Shown here piece after piece: positions 16,729 to 24,360 of a stretch of 64,000 bases of DNA. The stretch spans positions 177,176 to 241,175 of the forward strand of contig WXYP01000005.1 of NCBI GenBank assembly GCA_009901575.1, read 5' to 3'. Each line of letters opens with the position of its first letter. The first letter of the stretch is position 1. This DNA is from Flavobacteriaceae bacterium R38. GTDB taxonomy: Bacteria; Bacteroidota; Bacteroidia; Flavobacteriales; Flavobacteriaceae. The translations under genes and the position numbers were made by a program. The notes under the pieces are model-generated. The model was not told the origin of the DNA, did not search any database, and worked only from the letters and a program-made list of their open reading frames with translations.

Positions 16729-17093
16729 GCTTTATTTTCTTTATCATTAATATCTTTTAAAATATCCTGGAGTTCAGAAATACTTAAATCGTTTTTCTTC
16801 ATAAAAAATGAAACCATACTTTTAAATGAACCTTGAAAATATCCGTCTATTAGTTTATTGATCGATTGATTGCTGTATTCGGCTTTTTTAACCAGCGGAA
16901 AATACAAATATCCTTTTCCCTCCTTTTCATGACCAACAAATCCTTTGCTTTCCAAAATTCGAACAATAGTAGATATCGTATTATAAGCCGGCTTAGGTTC
17001 TGGCAGTTCATTAATTAAAGCAGCCACATTTGCTTTCTCTAATTTCCATAATAATTGCATTACTTCTTCTTCTGCTTTGGTCAATTGCTTCAT
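16725..17093 (-). CDS. BlaI/MecI/CopY family winged-helix repressor
   Basis: This 122-aa repressor starts with 'MKQLTKAEEEVMQLLWKLEKANVAALI', a typical BlaI N-terminus. The wing region 'KPAYNTISTIVRILESKGFVGHEKEGKGYLYFPLV' carries the conserved YNT(I/V)xT... and the proteolysis-prone segment. The C-terminal dimerisation helices read 'LIDGYFQGSFKSMVSFFMKKNDLS'. It is the first gene of a four-gene minus-strand operon with the M56/TonB gene, a TPR gene and a lipoprotein gene. Three ACTA-N6-TAGT dyads directly upstream (17100-17162) are good candidates for its operators. Confidence 0.94.
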   Translation of the reverse strand: MKQLTKAEEEVMQLLWKLEKANVAALINELPEPKPAYNTISTIVRILESKGFVGHEKEGKGYLYFPLVKKAEYSNQSINKLIDGYFQGSFKSMVSFFMKKNDLSISELQDILKDINDKENKA

Positions 17094-17099
17094 TGTTCA

Positions 17100-17162
17100 A
17101 CTATTTTTTTAGTTTAATGTTGTAAATATAACTAAATTTTTAGTTAAAACTAATTTTTTAGT
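17100..17162 (-). promoter_or_regulatory. Three ACTA-N6-TAGT dyads, candidate BlaI operators
   Basis: The same 14-bp dyad ACTA-N6-TAGT occurs three times between blaI and the divergent DUF456 gene, at 17100-17113, 17131-17144 and 17149-17162. The central six bases are A/T only. The second and third are 18 bp apart, and the first sits only 6 bp before the blaI start codon. BlaI-type dimers bind short inverted repeats of this kind in their own promoters, so autorepression is the simplest reading. The site pair could also affect the divergent gene. Confidence 0.6.
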
Positions 17163-17211
17163 TAAAAAATGTAACAAAGTTTGTTTAACCTCGTCTCATT
17201 AAGAAAAAACA

Positions 17212-17721
17212 ATGGATATATTTTTATTGGGTTTAGGATTTATTTTAATGTGCCTGGGAATTCTTGGTAGTTTTCTCCCTGTACTACCTGGTCCCCCTGT
17301 AAGCTGGTTGGGGCTGTTAGTTATTCATTTTACCAAATCGATACCAATGAATTGGTGGTTTTTAGGAATCACATTAGTGATTGCATTGTTAGTTTTTGTC
17401 CTGGATTATATTATCCCTATGATAGGTACTAAAAAATTTGGAGGGAGTAGAGCCGGAGTAATAGGAACGACTATTGGATTGATTATCGGTATCTTATTTT
17501 TCATGCCGTTTGGGATTATTATCGGACCTTTTGTCGGAGCATTAATAGGTGAACTGAGTAATCAAAACGATTCTAAAAAAGCTTTTAAAGCAGCTTTTGG
17601 TTCTTTTTTAGGGTTTATAACCGGTACATTTCTTAAATTCATAGTAGCTGTTATTTATTTTGGACTCTTCATTGTAAAAATATGGGAGCATAAAGAACCT
17701 CTATTTACCTTTAATTGGTAA
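17212..17721 (+). CDS. DUF456 family membrane protein
   Basis: This 169-aa integral membrane protein has about five hydrophobic segments and is rich in glycine. It has the family's 'FLPVLPGPPVSWLGLLVIHF' near residue 22 and the glycine-rich 'GGSRAGVIGTTIGLIIGILFF...GIIIGPFVGALIGE' region. The family is widespread in bacteria and has no established function. It is divergent from the BlaI operon and shares its intergenic region, including the ACTA-N6-TAGT dyads. That raises the possibility of co-regulation. Confidence 0.88.
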   Translation: MDIFLLGLGFILMCLGILGSFLPVLPGPPVSWLGLLVIHFTKSIPMNWWFLGITLVIALLVFVLDYIIPMIGTKKFGGSRAGVIGTTIGLIIGILFFMPFGIIIGPFVGALIGELSNQNDSKKAFKAAFGSFLGFITGTFLKFIVAVIYFGLFIVKIWEHKEPLFTFNW

Positions 17722-17841
17722 GTTAATTATTTGAGAATTTAAATATGTAAATAGATATTTTCGGGAATTCAATCTTAAGTTAGATCTTCTAAACTGTTTT
17801 TTTCAGTGTTAATCGGTAATGTTTTGAGATTAAATTAAGTT

Positions 17842-18132
17842 CTATTTAGGCAGAAGAACCTTCCTGCCGTTACTTAAATGTATAGATCTGTTTAACTTAA
17901 TATTCTTATCAGCCTTCAATCTATAATCTGTTAGCAAACCTTTTACTGCCTTATTTCTATGACGAAATTCCATATTCTTACGAGCCATTTTTCTATACCA
18001 GCTATAGTCATTCACCAAGCCGATAAAGAAAATAATCGTAATTAATGCTGTTATCCCAATAGCTATATAAATAGTGCTTAACACATCAAACATTCCCCAA
18101 ATTTTTCTTTTATGTATGTCGTTATTTTTCAT
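17842..18132 (-). CDS. Small single-pass membrane protein, unknown function
   Basis: This 96-aa protein has one clear membrane helix at about residues 15-40 (VLSTIYIAIGITALITIIFFIGL). A strongly basic, presumably cytoplasmic C-terminal tail follows, with many K/R residues such as YRKMARKNMEFRHRNKAVKG. No family is recognised. It is alone on its strand, with 120 bp to the convergent DUF456 gene and ~250 bp upstream to the TlpA-like gene. Coding potential is supported by the amphipathic tail and clean frame, but expression is not certain. Confidence 0.55.
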   Translation of the reverse strand: MKNNDIHKRKIWGMFDVLSTIYIAIGITALITIIFFIGLVNDYSWYRKMARKNMEFRHRNKAVKGLLTDYRLKADKNIKLNRSIHLSNGRKVLLPK

Positions 18133-18278
18133 ATGAGCTTTCTCATTTACTTCTTGTTTAACAAAAGTTTAGCTTGATGTAACTAATAATTTATTAGGTA
18201 AGCTTTCCATTATTTAAATAATATTGAGATTCTTTTTATGTTTTATCCGTATTTTAAAATGTCTTTAGATAAACGTAG

Positions 18279-18324
18279 TTCAGGTATTGTGTTTAATCCT
18301 GTAAAGAATTTGCACAACACCTGA
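18279..18324. repeat. Inverted repeat in the 18.1-18.4 kb gap
   Basis: TCAGGTATTGTG (18280-18291) and CACAACACCTGA (18313-18324) form an 11-of-12 inverted repeat with a 21-bp loop. It lies in the 247-bp gap after the TlpA-like gene and before the small membrane protein, both on the minus strand. No U-run follows on either strand, so it looks more like an operator or mRNA hairpin than an intrinsic terminator. Confidence 0.5.
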
Positions 18325-18379
18325 TATTAAAGATTGGCTTCGGTTTCTACTATTGTTTTTGAAATACCAATAAAGGCAT

Positions 18380-19204
18380 TTAATAATCTGAACTTAAAAC
18401 TCTTTTTACTGTACTTTCCAGTTTACCCGCATCCAATTCGTTTCCAAAGGCCACAATTCTTCCTTCTTTATCAATTAGATAGCCATAAGGCAATCCGTTT
18501 GGTACTACAGCTTTTATAAAAGGATCTCTCATTTTCTCAGCTTTCAAAACATGCGTCCATTGCATAGGAAATTTTTCTTTACGAAACTTTTCTACTACTG
18601 CGATATCTCTGTCTAATGAAACGCTTACAATCTCTATTTTATCTCCAAGTTTTTCATTAATAGCTTCTAATTTCGGCCTTTTGGCTACACATGGAGGGCA
18701 CCAGGTAGCCCAGAAATCTAAAAACAGATACTTCCCTTTATAATCGGCATTTGTTATCCTGCCAGACTGATTTAATGTGACAAGTTCAAAATCAGGTAAC
18801 TTTTCTCCTTTTATAAATTTTGCATTACTTTTCATCAATTGAAATATTCCCGGTTTGTCTTTCATGTACTCTGTATTGAAATGGAAACTACCCGTAATAT
18901 TTTTTCCCTCAATTCTTCCTTTATATTCAATGAGAATGTTTTGCTTATTAAGCTGACTTAAATAAAATTCATTCCCATCAACTTTAATGTTGTACACCTC
19001 ATTGTACTTGTTTTGTGAAGGAATGTCAACTGTCACTTTATACTGATTATTTTCCTTCTTGACATACATATTGAAATTAACGACATGAGCATTCATTATA
19101 TAAGCACCTTTCCATTCTCCTTTTAATTCTCCTGTGGTAAGTATCGAAGCGTTAGAGATTATTGTACTGCAAAAAGCAAGTATTAAAATTAATGTTCTCA
19201 TCAT
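18380..19204 (-). CDS. Periplasmic TlpA/ResA-like thioredoxin with N-terminal strand-rich domain
   Basis: This 274-aa protein has a signal peptide (MMRTLILILAFCSTIISNAS). A domain of ~110 residues containing 'GELKGEWKGAYIMNAHVVNF' and 'IEYKGRIEGKNITGSFHF' follows. The C-terminal redoxin domain has the CPPC site in FLDFWATWCPPCVAK (C169, C172). TlpA/ResA-type proteins reduce disulfides in the periplasm, for example during cytochrome c assembly. The N-terminal domain resembles the whole mature part of the small protein encoded 18 bp upstream, so the pair probably arose by duplication. The operon promoter carries the shared motif described at 19649-19736. Confidence 0.9.
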   Translation of the reverse strand: MMRTLILILAFCSTIISNASILTTGELKGEWKGAYIMNAHVVNFNMYVKKENNQYKVTVDIPSQNKYNEVYNIKVDGNEFYLSQLNKQNILIEYKGRIEGKNITGSFHFNTEYMKDKPGIFQLMKSNAKFIKGEKLPDFELVTLNQSGRITNADYKGKYLFLDFWATWCPPCVAKRPKLEAINEKLGDKIEIVSVSLDRDIAVVEKFRKEKFPMQWTHVLKAEKMRDPFIKAVVPNGLPYGYLIDKEGRIVAFGNELDAGKLESTVKRVLSSDY

Positions 19205-19222
19205 GATATTTTTTAAATTACA

Positions 19223-19624
19223 CTAAGCTTTTTTTAATGAATATACCTCACTGGATGACTCTCCTTTTTCTCTTTTAAACATTCTCCCTGAAAGCTTTCC
19301 ATTCTTGGGAACCCCTCTAAAATCATATTCAATATTGTTAATTACTAGTTCCATATGAAGTTCTTCTCCGGAACAAATTTTAGTTTTTGCTTCTTGTTTT
19401 CGGTTTATGATTCCATCTATAGAAATTTTAGAAGTCAATTCCCCTTTACTTTCAGAAATAGTAATACTAAGTACCTTTAACTCTCCATCTAAGGTGACAT
19501 TACCTTTCCACTCTCCTACCGCTTCTTCAATATCCAAAGGTTCGGGTATAGGGCAAGATTGTGCATAGTTGTTTGCAGTTCCTAGGGCAATGAATAAAAT
19601 CAAAAAATTCACATACGTTTTCAT
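19223..19624 (-). CDS. Small secreted protein related to the N-terminal domain of the adjacent TlpA-like protein
   Basis: This 133-aa protein has a signal peptide (MKTYVNFLILFIALGTANNYAQ). Its mature region has EAVGEWKGNVTLDGELKVLSI, then 'TSKISIDGI', 'MELVINNIEYDFRGVPKNGKLSGRMF'. The order GEWKG ... GK-x-x-G-x-hydrophobic matches the N-terminal domain of the downstream gene. The two also share the alternation expected of a small beta barrel. It contains a CPIP and a second lone cysteine (KICSGE). It is the first gene of a two-gene operon. The function is unknown, but co-regulation with the TonB receptor is suggested by a shared promoter architecture. Confidence 0.75.
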   Translation of the reverse strand: MKTYVNFLILFIALGTANNYAQSCPIPEPLDIEEAVGEWKGNVTLDGELKVLSITISESKGELTSKISIDGIINRKQEAKTKICSGEELHMELVINNIEYDFRGVPKNGKLSGRMFKREKGESSSEVYSLKKA

Positions 19625-19648
19625 AATATTAGATTTTTAAAGTTTACT

Positions 19649-19736
19649 CAAAGTAAGCTTACATACTAATGTCAATGGACTATTGAAATGCCAATGAATT
19701 GCATCCAAAAGTTAAAATAGTTAATCAAAGGTTAAT
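19649..19736 (-). promoter_or_regulatory. Regulated promoter B: triple GTTA repeat and -7-like element
   Basis: Upstream of the 19624 gene lie three GTTA(A) units at 19711, 19720 and 19731 (steps of 9 and 11 bp), beginning AAAAGTTAAAA at 19707. ATTG-N6-CAAT lies at 19682-19695, and a -7-like CTTACTTTG (minus strand) at 19657-19649. The same elements in the same order and at the same distances occur before the TonB receptor gene (22103-22190). In both promoters the repeat begins exactly 58 bp from the -7-like element. The adjacent OmpR-family regulator is the natural candidate to bind here. Confidence 0.6.
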
Positions 19737-19743
19737 AGACACA

Positions 19744-22086
19744 TTAATCCACGTTACCTCTAATGTATTCCCTGTTTTTACGCTGACGATTCTTTAATTT
19801 ATCTTTACCAATAGATAAATTATATCGAAATGTTAAGTATGCATATCGGGAAAAAGGATTATTAACTGTCCGTTCAGTTAGATTGGTCAGTATTCGTTCA
19901 GATTCAAATTCAGTGGTTCTAAAAACATCGTTTACTCTTAAAATGACTTGTCCTTTATTTTTAGCAAACCGTTTGCTAATGGCAATATCTGCCCAATAAT
20001 TTGACTGAATGACTTGTTGAAGATTTTCCCTTCTCGGATTTAAATTTCCATTTAATTGTATACTCCAGGTTTTTGCAAATCGAAAGCTGTTTTGCATTCT
20101 GTATTGTTGTGAAAAAGTGCTGGTATTTGCAAATTGATTGGTTTCAAAATCTGCAAAATAATAATTCATTGTCAGGTTTGTATCCCACCATTTAAACCAA
20201 TTGATTTTAGAAAATAATTCTATTCCATATTGCTTTGACGTTCCCACATTATCAAAAGTGTTTACAATAAAATCCCCTTCCTGAACAAAAATAAATTGAA
20301 TCACATCGTTTATCTCGGAGTAAAATGTGGAAAGATTAATAGTAAACTTTTTAAATTTCCGGTTATAGTTCAACTCTATTTTATCTGCAAAAGAAGGTTG
20401 TAAAAAAGGATTCCCTCTTCTCCTGGTTAAATTTCCTGTTTCTACTACAAACGGGTTGAGTGCAAAAATTCCCGGCCTGGATATTCTTCTTGTATAATTA
20501 GCACTAAACTCATTCTTCTTAAGTTTATAAGATGCGCTAAATGATGGGAAAAGGTTGGTATATTGATTATCAAAAGTTTCGATATCATTACTATTAAGAT
20601 CGATATGATAGTCTTCCAAACGCAATCCGCCTTTTAAGCTAAAATTTTCAAACGCTTTTTCATAAACTACATAAGCTGCCAGTATTCTGTCTTCATAGAG
20701 AAAATCATCTTCAATAGTACTAATCACCTGCACATCTGACGATTCTACCCTGTTTTGAAAGTTATCTAATTTCTTAAATTCTGTTTTAACACCTATTTCT
20801 AATATTTTTTTATTCTTATTATTCCAAAAATAATCTGCACTAAACGTAGTAATCGTATTCTCTCTTATCTGTTGGTCATCTATAAAAAAATCGTCTTCTC
20901 CCTCTGTAAATTCATCCTGGAGGATTATAAATCTATTAGGAAAATTTGCAAGATTAGCATCAACCTCCAGGTATTGATCCCTGCCATTAAATTCTTTCCT
21001 ATAGTTTACATTTAACTCTTTAGACACATGCTTATGTGAATTTCCCGAATCAAATAAAATTGCTTGTTCACTATTGTCTATCAAGTTTAAAATATTTGTA
21101 TTGGTTCTATTTCTAATAGTATGAGTATTTCTTGCATAAATAGCAGATAGAGATAACGTATTAGTGCTATCTATAAAGAAATCAACTCCGCTTTTAAAAT
21201 AATTTACGGTTGCATTATCAAAATCATTTCTTGTTTGTTGGCTGATGATTTCATTTCCTGTTTGTCTTAAAATATTTATTACAGCACCAAAGTAAGGCTC
21301 TCTGTAATTATAATTTGAATAAAAGTTAAACTTCTTAAAACGGTAATTCCCGTTTAAGGTAATATGATACCTTCCTTGCTCTCCTATTCCTGTATTAAGA
21401 TTTAAATTCCCTCCGTTTCTTCTGAGTTTTTTGGTAATTATGTTTATTAATCCTGACACGCCTTCTGCATCATATTTTGCAGAGGGGTTGGTGATTACTT
21501 CTATTTTATGAATGAGATTTGCCGGTACTTGTGCAATAATATCTGCCGAAGATAAAGTAGATCGTTTTCCATCGATCATGATAATAACATTCGCATCATT
21601 TCTTAAGCTAACATTCCCTGAAACATCAACATCAACCGAAGGGATTTGCTGTAAAATATTTTCTGTAGATGCTCCTGCTGCTAACAAGTCTTGCCCAACA
21701 TTAATAATTCTTTTATCTCCTTTAAATTCAATAGTCGTTCTTTCGGCTGTAATTACGACCTCATCTAAAGATTCAATATTGCTTTTTAACTTTATATTTA
21801 AGATTTTCTTTGAATCAGAATTGAATTGAACCGGAATTTCAAAATCCTGATATCCCAGGTAATTCACCTTTAAAACATAATCTCCTTTTTCTATTTCATT
21901 AATTTCATACTGTCCGTTATCATTACTAATAACATTATAAATTACTTTACCTTCTCTTAAAAGAAGTACATCTGCCCAACTAATGAATTCATTGGTTTCA
22001 ATATCTGTGATGGTTCCTGAAACGGTATATTGAGCATAAGAAAGTAAGTAGCTAAAACATAATACCAGGGTAAATTTTGTTTGCAT
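19744..22086 (-). CDS. TonB-dependent receptor, outer-membrane beta-barrel family
   Basis: This 780-aa outer-membrane protein has a signal peptide and a carboxypeptidase-regulatory-like N-terminal domain (YTVSGTITDIETNEFISWADV, about 18-100). A plug domain follows, with 'EILQQIPSVDVDVSGNVSLR' and 'VMIDGK' (about 120-220). The C-terminal beta barrel has alternating aromatic strands and the 'SYKLKKNEFSANYTRRISRPGIFALNPF' region, typical of the 'OMP_b-brl_3' type. No SusD partner is adjacent, so it is not a classic SusCD pair. It is divergent from a two-component system and shares a regulatory element with the small secreted protein/TlpA operon. Ligand unknown. Confidence 0.92.
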   Translation of the reverse strand: MQTKFTLVLCFSYLLSYAQYTVSGTITDIETNEFISWADVLLLREGKVIYNVISNDNGQYEINEIEKGDYVLKVNYLGYQDFEIPVQFNSDSKKILNIKLKSNIESLDEVVITAERTTIEFKGDKRIINVGQDLLAAGASTENILQQIPSVDVDVSGNVSLRNDANVIIMIDGKRSTLSSADIIAQVPANLIHKIEVITNPSAKYDAEGVSGLINIITKKLRRNGGNLNLNTGIGEQGRYHITLNGNYRFKKFNFYSNYNYREPYFGAVINILRQTGNEIISQQTRNDFDNATVNYFKSGVDFFIDSTNTLSLSAIYARNTHTIRNRTNTNILNLIDNSEQAILFDSGNSHKHVSKELNVNYRKEFNGRDQYLEVDANLANFPNRFIILQDEFTEGEDDFFIDDQQIRENTITTFSADYFWNNKNKKILEIGVKTEFKKLDNFQNRVESSDVQVISTIEDDFLYEDRILAAYVVYEKAFENFSLKGGLRLEDYHIDLNSNDIETFDNQYTNLFPSFSASYKLKKNEFSANYTRRISRPGIFALNPFVVETGNLTRRRGNPFLQPSFADKIELNYNRKFKKFTINLSTFYSEINDVIQFIFVQEGDFIVNTFDNVGTSKQYGIELFSKINWFKWWDTNLTMNYYFADFETNQFANTSTFSQQYRMQNSFRFAKTWSIQLNGNLNPRRENLQQVIQSNYWADIAISKRFAKNKGQVILRVNDVFRTTEFESERILTNLTERTVNNPFSRYAYLTFRYNLSIGKDKLKNRQRKNREYIRGNVD

Positions 22087-22102
22087 CTTGTTTGTTTTAC
22101 AA

Positions 22103-22190
22103 CAAATAAAGAGAAGAACTTAAATAAGATGGGTTATTGATAACTCAATGATCCCTACTAAAAAGTTAAAAGAGTTATCGAAAAGTTAAG
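22103..22190 (-). promoter_or_regulatory. Regulated promoter A: triple GTTA repeat and -7-like element
   Basis: Between the TonB receptor gene and the divergent histidine kinase gene there are three GTTA units at 22165, 22174 and 22185, starting AAAAGTTAAAA at 22161. A dyad ATTGA-TAAC-TCAAT lies at 22136-22149, and CTTTATTTG (minus strand) at 22111-22103. Element order and distances match promoter B at 19649-19736 exactly, including the 58-bp offset. Over the 30-bp repeat block, 24 positions are identical. Its position allows control of the receptor, the two-component operon, or both. Confidence 0.6.
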
Positions 22191-22246
22191 CGGTTTAGAT
22201 TATTCGCAATCTATAGTATATTGCATACTTAAAATCAGTTATTTAT

Positions 22247-23542
22247 ATGCAATTAAGCAAAACATCCATTACTGTAGTTATTACCATTACTCTCATATCT
22301 TTGATAGGTTTGGTTACTATTCAGGTGAACTGGTTAAATAAATCTATAGAAACCAATCGGCAAATCTTTAAGCAAAAAATGGATTTGGCTACAGATATGG
22401 CGGGTGAATTATTCAGAAAAGATGGAAATGCTCCATGGGAAATTCACAATGCTATTATTTCTGAAATTCAAGATGAAAAACGTATAGACGAGCTTATACT
22501 AAAGGTAATTGATTCTTCTTTTATAAAATGTAAACTTCCTTTAATCTACACCTATGGGATTTACAAACACGGTGATAATGAAGATAATATCCGTATGGCA
22601 GGAAATACTACTGAAGGTTTACTCAAAAACTCTACTTGTGTCGATAGTAAAAACCAGGAATTTGGGTGGACCAGGTTAACCTGTAGTGAAGGCTATGGTG
22701 AAGAAAACAGTTACCACCTGGCTATTTTCCCCTCTTTTAATTCTTATATTTTCAATGAGGTAAAAAGTTCTTTATTCGCCTCTGTTGTATTCATCCTCCT
22801 TATTCTTGCCAGTTTCTATTATACTATTATCACAATCAGAAAGCAAAAACGTCTTTCAGAAGTTAAAAACGATTTTATAAATAATCTTACTCATGAATTC
22901 AAAACTCCTATCTTTAGTATCAGTTTGGCTTCCGGTGCTCTGAGAAAAGGAGTGACTACTAAAGAAACTGATAAGGTGTTAAGCTATATAGATGTTATAG
23001 ATCACGAGGGGGAACGATTAAAAAATCAAGTGGATAAAATTCTACAACTGTCTTTATTGAATTCTGAAAAATTTACCTTAGATAAGAATAAGGTAAACGT
23101 ACAGTACATTATAGAAAATGTAATTGAAAGTTTTGAAATGCTGATAAAGCAGAAAAAGGGAATGATTAAGTTCAAACCTATAGCAAAAAACATCTACATA
23201 AACGGAGATGAAGTACATCTTACTAATGCTTTTTATAATCTTATTGATAATGCTATTAAATACACAGAAAAACCTCCGGAAATTCAAATAGCTATAGGTT
23301 ATGTCCCTAACCATATATCAATCTCTTTTAAAGACAACGGAATCGGAATCAAAAAAGACAAGCATAAATCAGTTTTCGATAAATTTTACAGGGTTTCTAC
23401 AGGAAATATTCATAATGTAAAAGGATTTGGAATAGGGTTGAGTTATGTAAAAGAAATTATAGAAGCTCATCAAGGAAAAATAACAATAGAAAGTAAGCTT
23501 GGAGAAGGAAGTATTTTTACCGTTAACCTACCAATATCATGA
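22247..23542 (+). CDS. Membrane sensor histidine kinase with cysteine-containing periplasmic domain
   Basis: This 431-aa kinase has one TM helix at ~8-28, a periplasmic sensor domain at ~30-172 and a second TM at ~173-196. HisKA follows with INNLTHEFKTPIFSISLA (H216). The HATPase shows an N box FYNLIDNAIKY, G1 DNGIGIKKDKH and G2 KGFGIGLSYVKE. The sensor domain has three cysteines (C95, C131, C146) and no recognised fold. It overlaps the response regulator gene by 4 bp. The arrangement resembles the RprX/RprY-type systems of Bacteroidota. Adjacent divergent genes encode a TonB receptor and a periplasmic thioredoxin. Confidence 0.93.
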   Translation: MQLSKTSITVVITITLISLIGLVTIQVNWLNKSIETNRQIFKQKMDLATDMAGELFRKDGNAPWEIHNAIISEIQDEKRIDELILKVIDSSFIKCKLPLIYTYGIYKHGDNEDNIRMAGNTTEGLLKNSTCVDSKNQEFGWTRLTCSEGYGEENSYHLAIFPSFNSYIFNEVKSSLFASVVFILLILASFYYTIITIRKQKRLSEVKNDFINNLTHEFKTPIFSISLASGALRKGVTTKETDKVLSYIDVIDHEGERLKNQVDKILQLSLLNSEKFTLDKNKVNVQYIIENVIESFEMLIKQKKGMIKFKPIAKNIYINGDEVHLTNAFYNLIDNAIKYTEKPPEIQIAIGYVPNHISISFKDNGIGIKKDKHKSVFDKFYRVSTGNIHNVKGFGIGLSYVKEIIEAHQGKITIESKLGEGSIFTVNLPIS

Positions 23543-24243
23543 AATCCATTGCAAAAATATTACTTGCCGAAGATGATGAAAATCTAGGTTATATCCTTAA
23601 GGAGTATTTAGCTATGCATCATTTTGATGTCACACTAGCGGTTAATGGAAAATCAGCTATAGAACAGTTTCATAAAAATGATTTTGACTTGTGTATCCTG
23701 GATATTATGATGCCGATTTTAGACGGTTTTTCTGTAGCTGAAGAAATAAAAAAACAACAGCCGGAAATGCCATTGATTTTTCTTACTGCCAAAGCACTTA
23801 AAATAGATAAACTAAAAGGCTTTAAAATTGGAGCAGACGATTATATTTTAAAACCTGTAGACGAAGAAGAATTAATTGCCCGTATTAATGCCATCTTAAG
23901 AAGGTCTGGAGATAGTTCAAATAATAGCAAACAATCTATTCACTTTCAAATAGGAGGTTATACTTTTGATCATCAAAATCAACTATTATCTTTTAAGAAT
24001 GAAAAACAACAGCTTACTTCTAAAGAAGCAGATATTTTAAGAGAGTTATGTTTAAAAAAAGGGCAGATTTTAGATCGTAAAAAAACATTAAAGACCTATT
24101 GGGGAGAAAACGACTATTTTAGCAGAAGAAGTATGGATGTTTTCATTTACAAATTGAGAAAATATTTAAAAAAAGATCCTTCAATACATATTAAAAATGT
24201 CCATGGAAAAGGGTTTATTCTTGAAATAGAGACTATTGATTAG
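23539..24243 (+). CDS. OmpR-family response regulator
   Basis: This 234-aa regulator has a receiver domain at 1-120 (E11-D12-D13 acidic pocket, phospho-acceptor D55 in CILDIMMP, FLTAKA, YILKPVD) and a winged-helix DNA-binding domain at ~135-232 (LTSKEADILRELCLKKGQILDRK ... SMDVFIYKLRKYL ... NVHGKGFILE). It is the cognate partner of the kinase whose gene overlaps it by 4 bp. OmpR-type regulators bind tandem half-sites at about 10-bp steps. The GTTA triplets at 19711-19735 and 22165-22189 have steps of 9 and 11 bp and fit this mode. Confidence 0.95.
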   Translation: MKSIAKILLAEDDENLGYILKEYLAMHHFDVTLAVNGKSAIEQFHKNDFDLCILDIMMPILDGFSVAEEIKKQQPEMPLIFLTAKALKIDKLKGFKIGADDYILKPVDEEELIARINAILRRSGDSSNNSKQSIHFQIGGYTFDHQNQLLSFKNEKQQLTSKEADILRELCLKKGQILDRKKTLKTYWGENDYFSRRSMDVFIYKLRKYLKKDPSIHIKNVHGKGFILEIETID

Positions 24244-24360
24244 GAGTTTTAATTGTCTTTAGACTATAGATATTTCCTTAAAAAAAACATAAAACACATA
24301 TACATTCTCTCAAGAAAATGTAATTTGACCGCTGTAAACCAATGACCTGTTATAGTTAAA

